The notes under the pieces were generated by a model. It did not search any database. It was given only the letters and a program-made list of their open reading frames with translations, and was not told where the DNA came from. From Rhodospirillales bacterium (GTDB taxonomy: Bacteria; Pseudomonadota; Alphaproteobacteria; Rhodospirillales; Defluviicoccaceae), in the NCBI GenBank assembly GCA_016712595.1, contig JADJQT010000001.1:1795501-1859500 (forward strand): a stretch of 64,000 nt of DNA, in the 5' to 3' direction. Positions 25,813 to 34,810 of this stretch are shown here, piece by piece. How positions within the stretch are numbered: position 1 is the first letter of the stretch; every line of letters starts with the position of its first letter. A program made the translations under genes and the position numbers.

Positions 25813-26098
25813 CGTCTTGTGCTCAGAGGGGTAAATGCAGTAAGAGAAGGGCAAGCGATAAGAAGCCGAGCTGCCCCTGCATGCGGCCAGTGAGGGGTAG
25901 AGATGGCTCACCTGGGGAATTGCGCTGGGCCGGCTGGGAGAGGGGTTTACGATTACCAGCGAGAGCCAATCGGGCGGGAAGGCGAGGGGGCGGGAGGCGG
26001 CCCGAGGACGGGTAACACGGGTCCCATTCATAGCCGCCGTCGCGCTCAAGTCTTTCGGCGGTGCAGATTGGCGTGTCATTCTGGTCGTCCTGCCGCTG

Positions 26099-26848
26099 TT
26101 GATCACCCTCAGTTGGTGCACGGATGCGGCAGAGACGTTGGCGGTTAGCTCATGGCCTGGGTTCTCCTGGGCGTCACTATGCCTCTTTCCGATCGTTGCC
26201 GCAGGTATTTTGGTGCTAGCGCGCCGTGCCAGCAGAAATCTGAGGATTTCGGTCGAACAGACCGAACCCCTGCCGCGACGAGCCGTGATCCTGTTCCTCA
26301 GTCCCCCCGGCGTGAAACTGGTCGATTCAGACATTCACGGACAGGATATCCGCCAGCGCGAAGTCCGCGATAGACTCGGCTCATCGCCATGGCGGATGCC
26401 GGCTGAGGCCATTGCTCACCACAGCGGATGGCTTCGTGAAATTGTCGTCATTCCGTCTTGCACCATCGAGTCGATCACAGGAGGAAAGCGACAGGGCACC
26501 TGTGACGAGTTCGAGCGATTCGTGAAATTGTTCGGATCGATGTTTCTGGACCGAAGCACCGCTCCTCGAATCCGTTCCCTCCACGAACTCACGGGGAAGC
26601 CGGCGTATGCCGCCGGCATCGACTTCGAAAACGCGACCGCTCTGGTGCAGGCCGTTCACGACGCCTACGAGGCCCTGAACCGGGAAGGGCTTCACGATCG
26701 CCACATCATCGTCGACATTACCGGCGGACAAAAGCCCCCAACAGTTGCTGGCGCTATGGTCGCGTTGAGCGAGAACCGCGAGTGTCAGTACGTCAGCATG
26801 CACGACATGCGGATTCTAGCGTACGACTTTATCTACATCGTGAATTGA
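26099..26848 (+). CDS. Membrane-anchored CARF-domain protein, candidate cyclic-oligoadenylate effector
   Basis: Started at TTG 26099 it has 249 residues: a membrane helix at about 22-41 (FSWASLCLFPIVAAGILVLA), then a Rossmann-like domain with VILFLSPPG, WRMPAEAIAHHSGWL, LREIVVIPS, a long helical stretch and HIIVDITGGQKPPTVAGAMV, the D-x-TGG-x-K ligand loop of CARF sensors. The same frame is open back to 25901 and encodes a further helix (WRVILVVLPLLITLSW) but has no ATG or GTG, so the real start is unclear. No nuclease domain is visible. Membrane CARF proteins such as Cam1 act by disturbing the membrane on binding the signal; that role is inferred here from layout and position between the array and cmr genes. 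Confidence 0.72.
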   Translation: MITLSWCTDAAETLAVSSWPGFSWASLCLFPIVAAGILVLARRASRNLRISVEQTEPLPRRAVILFLSPPGVKLVDSDIHGQDIRQREVRDRLGSSPWRMPAEAIAHHSGWLREIVVIPSCTIESITGGKRQGTCDEFERFVKLFGSMFLDRSTAPRIRSLHELTGKPAYAAGIDFENATALVQAVHDAYEALNREGLHDRHIIVDITGGQKPPTVAGAMVALSENRECQYVSMHDMRILAYDFIYIVN

Positions 26849-27003
26849 TGTGTAGGGCTGTGGCAAATTGGGCCGCGTAGCGGCGATGGTAGGTGCTGCC
26901 GCGCCGGAGCAAAATCCGGCCAGTGGTTAGGCTGTCTCCTTTTTTGGGGGGCGGCCGGGGATGTTTGCCGTGGAAGTGTACGCCGCCGTTCGGCATTTCA
27001 TTT

Positions 27004-28128
27004 TCATTGAGGCCGACAGTCACCATCGAGTTCGGCGATCAGCTGATCGGTTTCCTTTCCAATTTTGGAGCGGCGTACGTGCGTGCGAATCAAGTCAGCG
27101 GCCACCTCGCGCTCGGCGATCGACAGGAGTCGCAGCCGATCCAGCCACTCGGTGCGGACCTTCTTTAACCGGTGCCGCGCAGTGTCCTCCCTCAATCCTT
27201 CCAGCCAGGCGGAGAAACTCGCCACAATCTCGCTTGTAACTTTCGGGCGAACCGTGATCACCCGGAAAGTGCTTGCACGGCCGTAGCCGAGGCTGGTCTT
27301 GCCACCCACGCCCCATTCGGCGAGTGCGCGCTTGAGCAACTCGATGGCAAAGTCCGTCCAGTCGGACGGCCCGCTCAAGGCAATCAGAAACGAGGTTTTA
27401 GGCCGGACGCTAAGGAATCGCACCGGGTGGGGGTCGTCATAATCCGACGGAGCGTTTTGGCCCGCGCTATCGTAATAGCTTTTTTGGTGGACAGTCAGAA
27501 CATCGGAAGCCAAGGGCTTGTCGTCTGGTGCGCTTCCGGGGACGTACAGCGCATCGTGAAACACGACGGCGCCGCGAATAGCAGCGGCGCGGCCAAGGCC
27601 GTTCTCGCCGTCGGCATCGGACGACCCGAACAGCGTGCGGTAAACCTCGCCCGGGCCAAACAGGATGCGCCGGTCCCGCCATGTCACACCCTGGTATCGG
27701 GCACGCTGCTTGTTTTCTTCCGACAAATCGGGACGGTCCGGCGCGAGCCCGGCCACAGCGGGGCCGTATAGCGTCTCGACATACTGGGCGAGCAGGCCCT
27801 TCAATGCCGAACCCGGGATCATCGGCACGCCCCAGGTGCGATGCAGGGTCAGGCCGACGTCGGTCGCCGACCCATTGCCGTGGCCGACCAGCAGGCGGCT
27901 CGCCAGGATCATCTCAATAACCCGCGAGCGGCTGCCGACGAAGCTGTCCTGCCAGCGATCGAAGGCTTGGTGATAGTCCGGGCTGACCGGTTGGCCGGCG
28001 AGCCCTTTCAGCCAATCGTCGAGGTGTTGGTCGTCGACTTTGCCGGTGTCGCCGGAGACGTCTGCCCAGACCTCATAGGCGAGACCGGCATGGTCCGGGA
28101 TGCCGACTGCTCGCATCGCGTTCCGCAT
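27004..28128 (-). CDS. cmr6: Cmr6, type III-B RAMP subunit
   Basis: 374 residues with the RAMP pattern of Cmr6: HRTWGVPMIPGSALKGLLAQYV early in the RAMP domain, ILFGPGEVYRTLFGSSDADG, RGAVVFHDALYVPG, DVLTVHQKSYYD, and the glycine-rich loop LAEWGVGGKTSLGYGRAS. Cmr6 caps the backbone near the 3' end of the crRNA. It starts 12 bases after cmr5 and is the last gene of the cmr operon. Confidence 0.92.
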   Translation of the reverse strand: MRNAMRAVGIPDHAGLAYEVWADVSGDTGKVDDQHLDDWLKGLAGQPVSPDYHQAFDRWQDSFVGSRSRVIEMILASRLLVGHGNGSATDVGLTLHRTWGVPMIPGSALKGLLAQYVETLYGPAVAGLAPDRPDLSEENKQRARYQGVTWRDRRILFGPGEVYRTLFGSSDADGENGLGRAAAIRGAVVFHDALYVPGSAPDDKPLASDVLTVHQKSYYDSAGQNAPSDYDDPHPVRFLSVRPKTSFLIALSGPSDWTDFAIELLKRALAEWGVGGKTSLGYGRASTFRVITVRPKVTSEIVASFSAWLEGLREDTARHRLKKVRTEWLDRLRLLSIAEREVAADLIRTHVRRSKIGKETDQLIAELDGDCRPQ

Positions 28129-28140
28129 CGCGCGAGCCCC

Positions 28141-28509
28141 TCACTCGAACTCGGCCTGGACCGCCCGGCGGAACCAGGCGGCGAGCCTGAACATCTCGCG
28201 AGTGGCCAGCATGTAGCCGTCGAGGTCAAGTTCCCGGACCTTGCCGGCCAGCCTCTGTCCGGCGGTCCCCTCCAGACCAGGAATGCCTGCACCCGCCAGG
28301 TGATCCAGCAGCAGCTTCGTGCCCTCTCGCTTCCTTATGCGTTCCAATGCCGCCATCGCCGCTGCCAGTCCGCTGCGCACGAGTGTGCCGGTGAACGTCT
28401 GCAGGGCAATTTCGTAATCATCGCGGCAATCCTGGACACCCGCCACCTGCTTGTAGGCATAAAGGACCCGTTCCTGGTCGCGCAGGAGCTTGCACTGCGG
28501 CTGCGTCAC
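28141..28509 (-). CDS. cmr5: Cmr5, small subunit of the type III-B complex
   Basis: 122 residues, all helical, from GTG 28509, whose GTGA overlaps the TGA stop of cmr4. Typical Cmr5 features are visible: DQERVLYAYKQVAGVQDCRD near the N-terminus, YEIALQTFTGTLVRSGLAAA (helical core), then LLDHLAGAG and a C-terminal MLATREMFRLAAWFRRAVQA. Cmr5 forms the inner filament that contacts target RNA. Confidence 0.9.
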   Translation of the reverse strand: MTQPQCKLLRDQERVLYAYKQVAGVQDCRDDYEIALQTFTGTLVRSGLAAAMAALERIRKREGTKLLLDHLAGAGIPGLEGTAGQRLAGKVRELDLDGYMLATREMFRLAAWFRRAVQAEFE

Positions 28510-29378
28510 TTGGTCGCCTCCTTGTCGCCGAGCGGTACCAACCGGCAGCGGCCGCGGCCGACTGTCGCCTTGCCGCCAAATTGAATGACCTCGGCTGCGG
28601 GGATAGCATTTGAGAGCACCGCTGCGGGGTCGAGCTTTGTGTCGGCTCGGCGGCTGCGGTCGGCGAGCAGGGTGCCGACCAGAAGCGTTTCCGGCGGCAG
28701 ACTTTCCTCCAGCCACAGCGCACGTTTGGCGACGGTGCGTGTCTCGGCATCGATGCGCACGCGCGCGTCCACCTGCGTTGCCGTCTCCCACAGAAACGTC
28801 ATCGTCTCGTCATCGACGACGACGAAACGCTTCTTGAATATTTCAATGTCGTCGCCAAATACTCTCCCTATCGTTTCCGTCCATTGGAGAAGATTTGCGC
28901 CATCCTCTTTAGCTGGCACATCGAGATCCTCAAGATAGAGCCGGTTCTTCCCCGAGACGATGACAGCCGAACCACTTGGAACCAGTGCCTGCCGGCCGTC
29001 CATCGCGGCTAGGCGAAGGCGATCGCCACCGTCGAGATCGCGCCCGGCCAGCATTAGGAGCAAAGGAGAGGTGACCCAGGCGAAGGTGCCCTTAAAGCTA
29101 CGCACCGGCAGCGCCAACAGGCGGGCGTCACTGACGATGAGGGCCCCCGCGTGTTCGGCGGCTGCGGAGGTATCGGGGCCGAACACAGCCCGCCAAGTCT
29201 TGTCGTCGAGGTCTTGGCGGCGCGACTCGCGTAGTACGCCCTTGATCGATGAACCCGGAATGAACGGAATGCCGGTTGCGCGCAGCCGCGCGATCGGCAG
29301 ATCGATGATGTCTGCGGCTTGCCCCGTCCCGGCATGCAACGGAGAGAGGGCGTGGAGGATGTAGGGCATTGCTTTCAT
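28506..29378 (-). CDS. cmr4: Cmr4, Cas7-family backbone and target-RNA nuclease subunit
   Basis: 290 residues. It begins MPYILHALSPLHAGTGQAAD with Asp26 in DIIDLPIAR, the position of the RNA-cleaving Asp known in Pyrococcus Cmr4. TGIPFIPGSSIKGVLRES follows, then RSFKGTFAWVTSPLLL, and a C-terminal IQFGGKATVGRGRCRLV. Several copies line the crRNA and cut the target every six bases. ATG overlaps the cmr3 stop (ATGA), and its own stop overlaps the cmr5 start. Confidence 0.93.
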   Translation of the reverse strand: MKAMPYILHALSPLHAGTGQAADIIDLPIARLRATGIPFIPGSSIKGVLRESRRQDLDDKTWRAVFGPDTSAAAEHAGALIVSDARLLALPVRSFKGTFAWVTSPLLLMLAGRDLDGGDRLRLAAMDGRQALVPSGSAVIVSGKNRLYLEDLDVPAKEDGANLLQWTETIGRVFGDDIEIFKKRFVVVDDETMTFLWETATQVDARVRIDAETRTVAKRALWLEESLPPETLLVGTLLADRSRRADTKLDPAAVLSNAIPAAEVIQFGGKATVGRGRCRLVPLGDKEATK

Positions 29379-30565
29379 CGACGCGCGTCTTCCTCCCCTC
29401 GCCAGACCCCAGGCACGACCCGGCCAAAGCCTTCGCCAACCCGGCAGCCGATGGCACTCAACCAGAGCTTTTCCGCATCGTCGGCGGTAAATGTATTGCC
29501 GTCGGCGCGTTCGAAGAAGTAGACCGCCCCCGGCGGCACCAGCCGGGTGACCGGCTTTGGCCGTTTCCGCGCCATGTCCCAGCCGGACACACTTTGCGGT
29601 CTCGGCACAAACGCGGCGCGAAGCTCGACCTCGACACCAATCGGCTCTAGACGCCCGCGATAGTTCCCATCCTCAGACGCCAGTCTGTCGGGAAGCCAGC
29701 CCCGCTCCCAGACGATTGGCGTCACTGCGACGAGCCGCAGACCGCGGCTGCCACCGGGCGCACGGAATGCATCCATAACCACCGCCGACGCTTCGAAGAC
29801 TTCCGGCGCAAGCTCTTCAAGCTGCGCCGGCCTCCGGTCGGCACCGAGGGTGACCGGAGGCAGCGGTGTCGCCCCGCCGGCCGGCAGTTCGACCTCACAG
29901 CCGATCCCCCACTCGCACCGATCAGCGCCAAGGGTCTCGAAGACATCGTGGGTGAATAGGATGCCCTCGCCTGCCGTCTGCGTGTCGGCGACGATCCCCA
30001 CATGCGCCTGCAGACGGCTCTGCATGCGTACCGCTCCTTGACCACCGTTCGCAACGTCCACCACGCGGTTGCCGACAAGCCACGCCGAGAAGTCGGCATC
30101 ACCCCACCAACGGGGTGGTGTCCGCGGCTTGAAGCAGGTCTCGACGGTCGGTCGCCAAAGGCGTTCCCGTGCTCTATCGTCGTCTCGGCTGAGGGTGGGA
30201 ACGGTCACAGGTTGTGGCTCCAGGCGCAGCACCTGCTCTTCCCCCTCGACGAATAGCGCATCGGCCGGTACCGGCCAGAGCCGGTCGGCCCGGGAAAAGT
30301 CCCTACCTAGCGGCCGGCGCAGAGCAAGGGTGGCGCCGAGTCCGATCCCACCAGTGTGCTCGAGCCATTCGTCGGCGCTCAGCGGCCGATCTCGCTTAGC
30401 TTCGATAACCCTTCCATAGGCGGTGCGCAATGCTCCGAGCAGGGTCGAAGGGAACGGCCAGTCAAGACCATGACCACGTCCCAACGCGCTGGTGAACCAG
30501 CCGCGGCCATCCTTGCAGAACAGGCCGTCGCGCGGGATCATCGCCAGGCGGTGCGGGGACGTCAT
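29375..30565 (-). CDS. cmr3: Cmr3, Cas5-like subunit of type III-B
   Basis: 396 residues. Visible Cmr3 blocks are MIPRDGLFCKDGRGW at the start, GLDWPFPSTLLGALRTAYGR, a long insertion-rich middle, and the C-terminal VPPGAVYFFERADG and CRVGEGFGRVVPGVW (glycine-rich loop). Cmr3 binds the 5' tag of the crRNA next to Cas10. Its ATG overlaps the cmr2 stop (ATGA), so the two are translationally coupled. Confidence 0.92.
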   Translation of the reverse strand: MTSPHRLAMIPRDGLFCKDGRGWFTSALGRGHGLDWPFPSTLLGALRTAYGRVIEAKRDRPLSADEWLEHTGGIGLGATLALRRPLGRDFSRADRLWPVPADALFVEGEEQVLRLEPQPVTVPTLSRDDDRARERLWRPTVETCFKPRTPPRWWGDADFSAWLVGNRVVDVANGGQGAVRMQSRLQAHVGIVADTQTAGEGILFTHDVFETLGADRCEWGIGCEVELPAGGATPLPPVTLGADRRPAQLEELAPEVFEASAVVMDAFRAPGGSRGLRLVAVTPIVWERGWLPDRLASEDGNYRGRLEPIGVEVELRAAFVPRPQSVSGWDMARKRPKPVTRLVPPGAVYFFERADGNTFTADDAEKLWLSAIGCRVGEGFGRVVPGVWRGEEDARR

Positions 30566-32385
30566 GCTACCCTCTGCGACCGATCTGGTTTCGGCTCGGC
30601 TTGCGCAAAGACTTTGGCAATCAGCATCCGTCGTACCCAGCCGTCAATCCGGGCGTGGGCTACCGCGTATTCGGTCGCCTCATCTAGTTCGAGTCCAAGT
30701 TGAGGCGGCGATGGCGCGGCCTCCCCGGTCTCGCTGCGTTTGATCGTCCGCCGTACGTCGTGAAGCAGCACAAGTGTCCAGCTTCCATCAAGGCCAGGGC
30801 CGGGATCGGGGAAACGGCGTAGGGCCGTGCCGATCTCATGAACTTTCTTCGTTGACAGCCGTTCGCCCAGCAGCGCTGCATCGTTCAGCAATCGGCCCAC
30901 CGGATTCTCATTCCAGTCGTCCCAGCGCGCCCGCCAGCGCAGCGTGCCGCCCGAGCGCTTGTCGATAACGATGCCGAGACCATTTCGGTCGCGCCCGCGG
31001 TCCCCCTCTGCTTCGTCCCGTTTTGCCAGCCGTTCCGCTCGCCGCCCCAGCGCCAGCAAGTCACCCATCCCGTCCATGATGTGGCCGATGCCGATGCCGA
31101 TGGACAGCGTTGGTCCCGCCGACTGCCCTATGCAAGCGTCGATCATGATCGAACTGAAGGCGTTTTTCAGCGCCTGAGCACAGGCGAGCGCCCTCGGCAG
31201 CGGCACAAACGCGAGGACGTCGTCGCCGCCGGCATAGACGAGGGAACCCAAGTGCTCCTGTTCGACGATGCGGCGCGCCTCTTGAGGGAACTTGGCAAGC
31301 GCGCGGGAGATTGTGCGGTGGCAATCGGCCGAGGCCATTCCATCCAGGATCGCACCCATGCGATCACCGTCGGCGACGAGGCATGCGACGTAGGGGTAGG
31401 GTTCATCCAAGCGGTTCAGCAGCGGCCTTACGGCCTGTTCGCCCCACCGTTGCGGATCGGCGGCAATCCCGAGCTCGTAAAGCACCGTCTGCCACCGGCT
31501 CGGAATCAGCACGCTGGCATCGAACGGCAACGGCGACACGCACGGCAAATCCCCACGGACGACTTGGGCGATCCCTACGTCCCGACAAGCGTGCAGCAAC
31601 TGCTTTAACAGCAAGGGTGCTTGCTCGCGCGCCCTGGAGAGCCATTCAGCAAAGGCGATATTGACGATCGGCACAAACTGGTCGGGGTTGCCGCCGCAGC
31701 GCTTGACGACGCCGATGGCGTCGAGTTGCTCGCCCACGGCGAGCCGATACCGGCGCAGGAGGTGCACATCGCGCCGTTGGGGGTCTGCCAGCACGCTCAC
31801 CCGTGCTCCGTCGAGGCTCGATGGCGGCGCACCCAACCGCTGCTGCTGCCAAGCCGGAAAGTCGCGCAGGTTCTTGCGCCCGGTGATCGCCGCTTCGACC
31901 CGCCGTCGGGCCTCGCGATAACCGCCACGTGCCGGATCGACCTCGACCCACGCCGCCAGGAACTCGACGAACGTCTCGATCTGCTCGGTCCACACCGCGT
32001 CGATGTCGAGGGCCAGCAGGCCCTTGGCGTTCGCTCGCGCCTGATCAGCCAGCGCGCCCCAGCGAGAGAAGACCGCGTCCCTGGTGATTAGGACGAGCTG
32101 CTGCGGATCCTGGGTTACCGGCACCTCGGCAAGCAATTTATTAGCGATAGCGAGCGGCGGCTCGCCGCCATTTCGCAGTGGCGCATTGCAAGGTTGAAGC
32201 TCAGGATCTTCCCTTGCGAGCGAAGGAAAGATTAGGCTGGCATCGTGATCGACAAGTGCCTTTGCGGCGGCGCGAGCCAGTTCTGAGATCAGGTGGCTGC
32301 CGAACCAGAGATCGCGGGTGCGCCGTGCCGCGGCGATGAACTCCTGCACCGGGCCCAGCGTGACGAGCAGCAAATGTCCGCTCAT
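30562..32385 (-). CDS. cas10: Cmr2/Cas10 without HD nuclease domain
   Basis: 607 residues from ATG 32385, whose ATGA overlaps the cmr1 stop. It begins directly with LLLVTLGPVQEFIAAARRTR and DLWFGSHLISELARA, the palm-side block that in longer Cmr2 proteins follows an HD domain; no HD motif is visible, so DNA cleavage is not expected. The cyclase palm has SLVYAGGDDVLAF with GGDD at about 386-389, then IGIGIGHIMDGMGDLLALG. This predicts synthesis of cyclic oligoadenylate when target RNA binds, to be sensed by the CARF protein. Confidence 0.93.
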   Translation of the reverse strand: MSGHLLLVTLGPVQEFIAAARRTRDLWFGSHLISELARAAAKALVDHDASLIFPSLAREDPELQPCNAPLRNGGEPPLAIANKLLAEVPVTQDPQQLVLITRDAVFSRWGALADQARANAKGLLALDIDAVWTEQIETFVEFLAAWVEVDPARGGYREARRRVEAAITGRKNLRDFPAWQQQRLGAPPSSLDGARVSVLADPQRRDVHLLRRYRLAVGEQLDAIGVVKRCGGNPDQFVPIVNIAFAEWLSRAREQAPLLLKQLLHACRDVGIAQVVRGDLPCVSPLPFDASVLIPSRWQTVLYELGIAADPQRWGEQAVRPLLNRLDEPYPYVACLVADGDRMGAILDGMASADCHRTISRALAKFPQEARRIVEQEHLGSLVYAGGDDVLAFVPLPRALACAQALKNAFSSIMIDACIGQSAGPTLSIGIGIGHIMDGMGDLLALGRRAERLAKRDEAEGDRGRDRNGLGIVIDKRSGGTLRWRARWDDWNENPVGRLLNDAALLGERLSTKKVHEIGTALRRFPDPGPGLDGSWTLVLLHDVRRTIKRSETGEAAPSPPQLGLELDEATEYAVAHARIDGWVRRMLIAKVFAQAEPKPDRSQRVA

Positions 32386-32671
32386 GGCGCCGCCCTCTTC
32401 GCTTTCTTGGTCGCCGTCAGCCAATCGAGGAAAGCGTCGCGCAGACTTGCCTTGCCGGAGAGCGGCTCGAAGTGGGCGTCGTCACCCGGCGCGACCAGTT
32501 GATCAAACGGAGCCGCCGAGTTGGCAACCACCCGATTGTCCCGCACCAGGACAACCTCGCCGCAGGTTGGGGAGGCACGGTTCAGCCAGAGCGCACAGGG
32601 AAGGAAAAGGCCGTCGGGAAGCGGCAGCGCCTTGACGATCAGCGGGCTCGCCAGACGGTCGTGTAGCACTA
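32382..32671 (-). pseudogene. cmr1: cmr1, C-terminal stub cut by IS630
   Basis: Only about 95 codons remain, reading RLASPLIVKALPLPDGLFLP, then CALWLNRASPTCGEVVLV, the usual C-terminal block of Cmr1, ending at TGA 32382-32384 over the cmr2 start. The frame enters directly from the IS630 terminus at 32671. The missing 5' two thirds are not on the other side of the IS, so more than a simple insertion happened. Cmr1 caps the complex at the crRNA 3' side; some III-B complexes lack or lose it. Confidence 0.85.
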
Positions 32672-33725
32672 AGCAGCGATTCGTAGGTTTGCACACGTTT
32701 TGGATTGGCGTTCGTTGTTGAGGTCAGTGACGGCAGCATGGATGGCGCGGTCGAGATGGTCGAGGTCTCGGAAGGTCTGATGGGCGAGGAAATGCCGCTT
32801 CAGGTCACGCCAAGCATGTTCGATGTCGTTCAACTCCGGGGCGTACCTCGGCAGCCATTCGACGCACAGCCATGGCCGCGCGGCGAGGGCGGCACGCGAC
32901 GCCTTGCTGGTATGAATGGGACCGTTGTCGATGACGAGCACGACCGGCTTCGTCGGTCGGCCGGGGCGCGGGCCATGGAGCTCGTCGAGCCGCGTCAGCA
33001 GAGCGATGAAATCGCTGCTTCGCTTGCTCCGGCTGGTCTCGACGACCAGCGTGCCGGCCGCGAAGTCGAGCGCGCCGATCATCGCCACCTTGCGCGCCTG
33101 GCCGGGCGCTGCGACGCGCAGGTCGGCGCCGCGCCCGGCCCACACATGCGCGAGATAAGGATGGGTGAGCGCCTCGGACTCGTCTTCGAACAGCAGCACG
33201 AGGTCGCCGGCCTGGGCCTGCTGCTTCAGCAGACGAAGCCGCAGGCCGGAGCGATCGACGGCCTGGGCGTCCTGCCGCCCCTTCAGCGTGTGCCGGGGTC
33301 GCCGCCAGCGAAAGCCCCCTTTTTGCGCATCACCACGCTCAGCCGCGACTTGGAAATCCGCTCGCCGGTGCGCCGCTCGATCTCGTTCTGCAACCGCGGC
33401 AGCGTCCAGTTCCGCCGATCGGCAACCTCGTCCGTCAGCACTGCCGAGACCACCGCCAGCGCCGCCCGCGCCTTCACCGGCTCCGGCCCCGGTGCCTTGC
33501 GGGCGCGCAGGCCCGCCACCCCTCGCGACCGAACGTCCAGCGCCAATGGCGCACGCTGTTCGGCTCGACCGAAAACGCTTCGGCAATCCGAGCGCTCGAC
33601 CAACCCTGCAGCGACAACAAAATCGACCGCGCCCGATCCGCTTACGCCCGATCCGGCGAACCGGCCAGCGCACGCAACTCCTCGCACTGCTCCGCCGTCG
33701 CCACTACCCGAGGACGACCCGCCAT
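32669..33725 (-). pseudogene. IS630 transposase, copy 2, with a nonsense codon
   Basis: Same protein as copy 1 with the same first frame break at GAGGGGT. Here the homopolymer is A5G5 (33315-33324 on the plus strand), which would fit a -1 slip into the DDE part (LLFEDESEALTHPYLAHVW, LVIDNGPIHTSKA, LNDIEHAWRDL). A GAA codon present in copy 1 (SPDRAEADRARS) is TAA here (33642-33644), so the protein is cut near residue 28. The stop at the 3' end again uses the target TA. Confidence 0.85.
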
Positions 33726-33797
33726 GACAACACCAAAATCCAGTGATCCCTCCACCAGAGCCTGCCATATGTGGATCGCCCAAGGGAATCCTGCTTA
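32670..33797 (-). mobile_element. IS630-family element, copy 2 (body 32672-33795)
   Basis: Same element as at 8208-9330, opposite orientation, 1124 bases. TA flanks both ends (32670-32671 and 33796-33797). The right TA is also the TA next to the IS5 terminus. It truncates cmr1 on the left. Confidence 0.9.
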
Positions 33798-33937
33798 GGG
33801 TCTGTGGACATTCATGTGATCGGTGGGGATTGAACGAACCCGGTGTCGTGGGAGTGGGGTGATCGGTTAGCGGGGGCGGCTCCCGTCTGGGAGGATTACG
33901 GCGTGTTGAAGCCCGATCCTCAGACAGGAGCACCGCG

Positions 33938-34798
33938 ATGGCCGAGATGAGCCCTCTGCGCCGCCGCATGGTCGAGGACATGACCGTCCGCAATCTGTCA
34001 TTGGCGACGCAACGATCCTATCTTCACGCGGTCAGCAAGTTCAGCGGCCACTTTGGTCGCTCGCCGGACCAGCTTGGCCTGGAGGACGTGCGGGCGTTCC
34101 AGGTCCATCTGGTGTCGACCGGCATTTCGTGGCCGGCGCTGAACCAGACGGTGTGTGCGCTGCGGTTCTTCTACGGCGTCACGCTGGGGCACGGTGAGAT
34201 CCCGGAGCGCATCCCTTATGCACGCGAGCCGCGCACGCTGCCGGTGGTGCTGAATGCCGATGAAGTGGTGCGCTTTCTCGAGGCGGTGCCGAGCCTGAAG
34301 ACCCGCGTGGCGTTGACGACGGCCTATGCGGCGGGGCTGCGGGCGTCCGAGGCGGTCGGTCTGAAGCTTGCTGATATCGACAGCGCGCGGATGGTGATCC
34401 GGGTCGAGCATGGCAAGGGCGGCAAGGACCGCACCGTCATGCTGTCGGCCCAGCTTCTGGGCATCCTGCGCACCTACTGGCGTCTGGCCCGGGCCAGCCA
34501 CTGGCTGTTCCCCGGCCGCGATGAGACGAAGCCGGTCGACGTCCAGGTGCTGCACGCGGCCTGCCGCTCCGCCTGCGCCGCGGCCGGACTTGCGAAGCGG
34601 GTGACGGTGCACACGCTGCGGCACAGCTTCGCCACCCACCTGCTGGAGAACGGCACCGACACCCGCATCATCCAGGTGCTGCTTGGCCATGCCAACCTGT
34701 CGAGCACGGCGCGCTACACGCGGGTCTCGAACGGCCTGATCCGGCATACGCAGAGCCCGCTCGACCGCCTCACGCTGGAGGTCGTGCCGCCCGCCTGA
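33938..34798 (+). CDS. Tyrosine recombinase/integrase of an IS91-like element
   Basis: 286 residues. A SAM-like N-terminal DNA-binding domain (NLSLATQRSYLHAVSKFSGHF) is followed by the catalytic domain: Arg in TTAYAAGLRASEAVGLKLAD, Lys in HGKGGKDRTVML, HTLRHSFATHLLENG (His-x-x-Arg), LLGHANLSSTARYTRV with the nucleophile Tyr. All catalytic residues are visible, so the gene looks active. A second copy, identical as far as it is visible, starts at 63507. Recombinases of this kind accompany IS91-type transposase genes; here the transposase follows after 12 bases. Confidence 0.9.
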   Translation: MAEMSPLRRRMVEDMTVRNLSLATQRSYLHAVSKFSGHFGRSPDQLGLEDVRAFQVHLVSTGISWPALNQTVCALRFFYGVTLGHGEIPERIPYAREPRTLPVVLNADEVVRFLEAVPSLKTRVALTTAYAAGLRASEAVGLKLADIDSARMVIRVEHGKGGKDRTVMLSAQLLGILRTYWRLARASHWLFPGRDETKPVDVQVLHAACRSACAAAGLAKRVTVHTLRHSFATHLLENGTDTRIIQVLLGHANLSSTARYTRVSNGLIRHTQSPLDRLTLEVVPPA

Positions 34799-34810
34799 TC
34801 CGGCCGCGCG

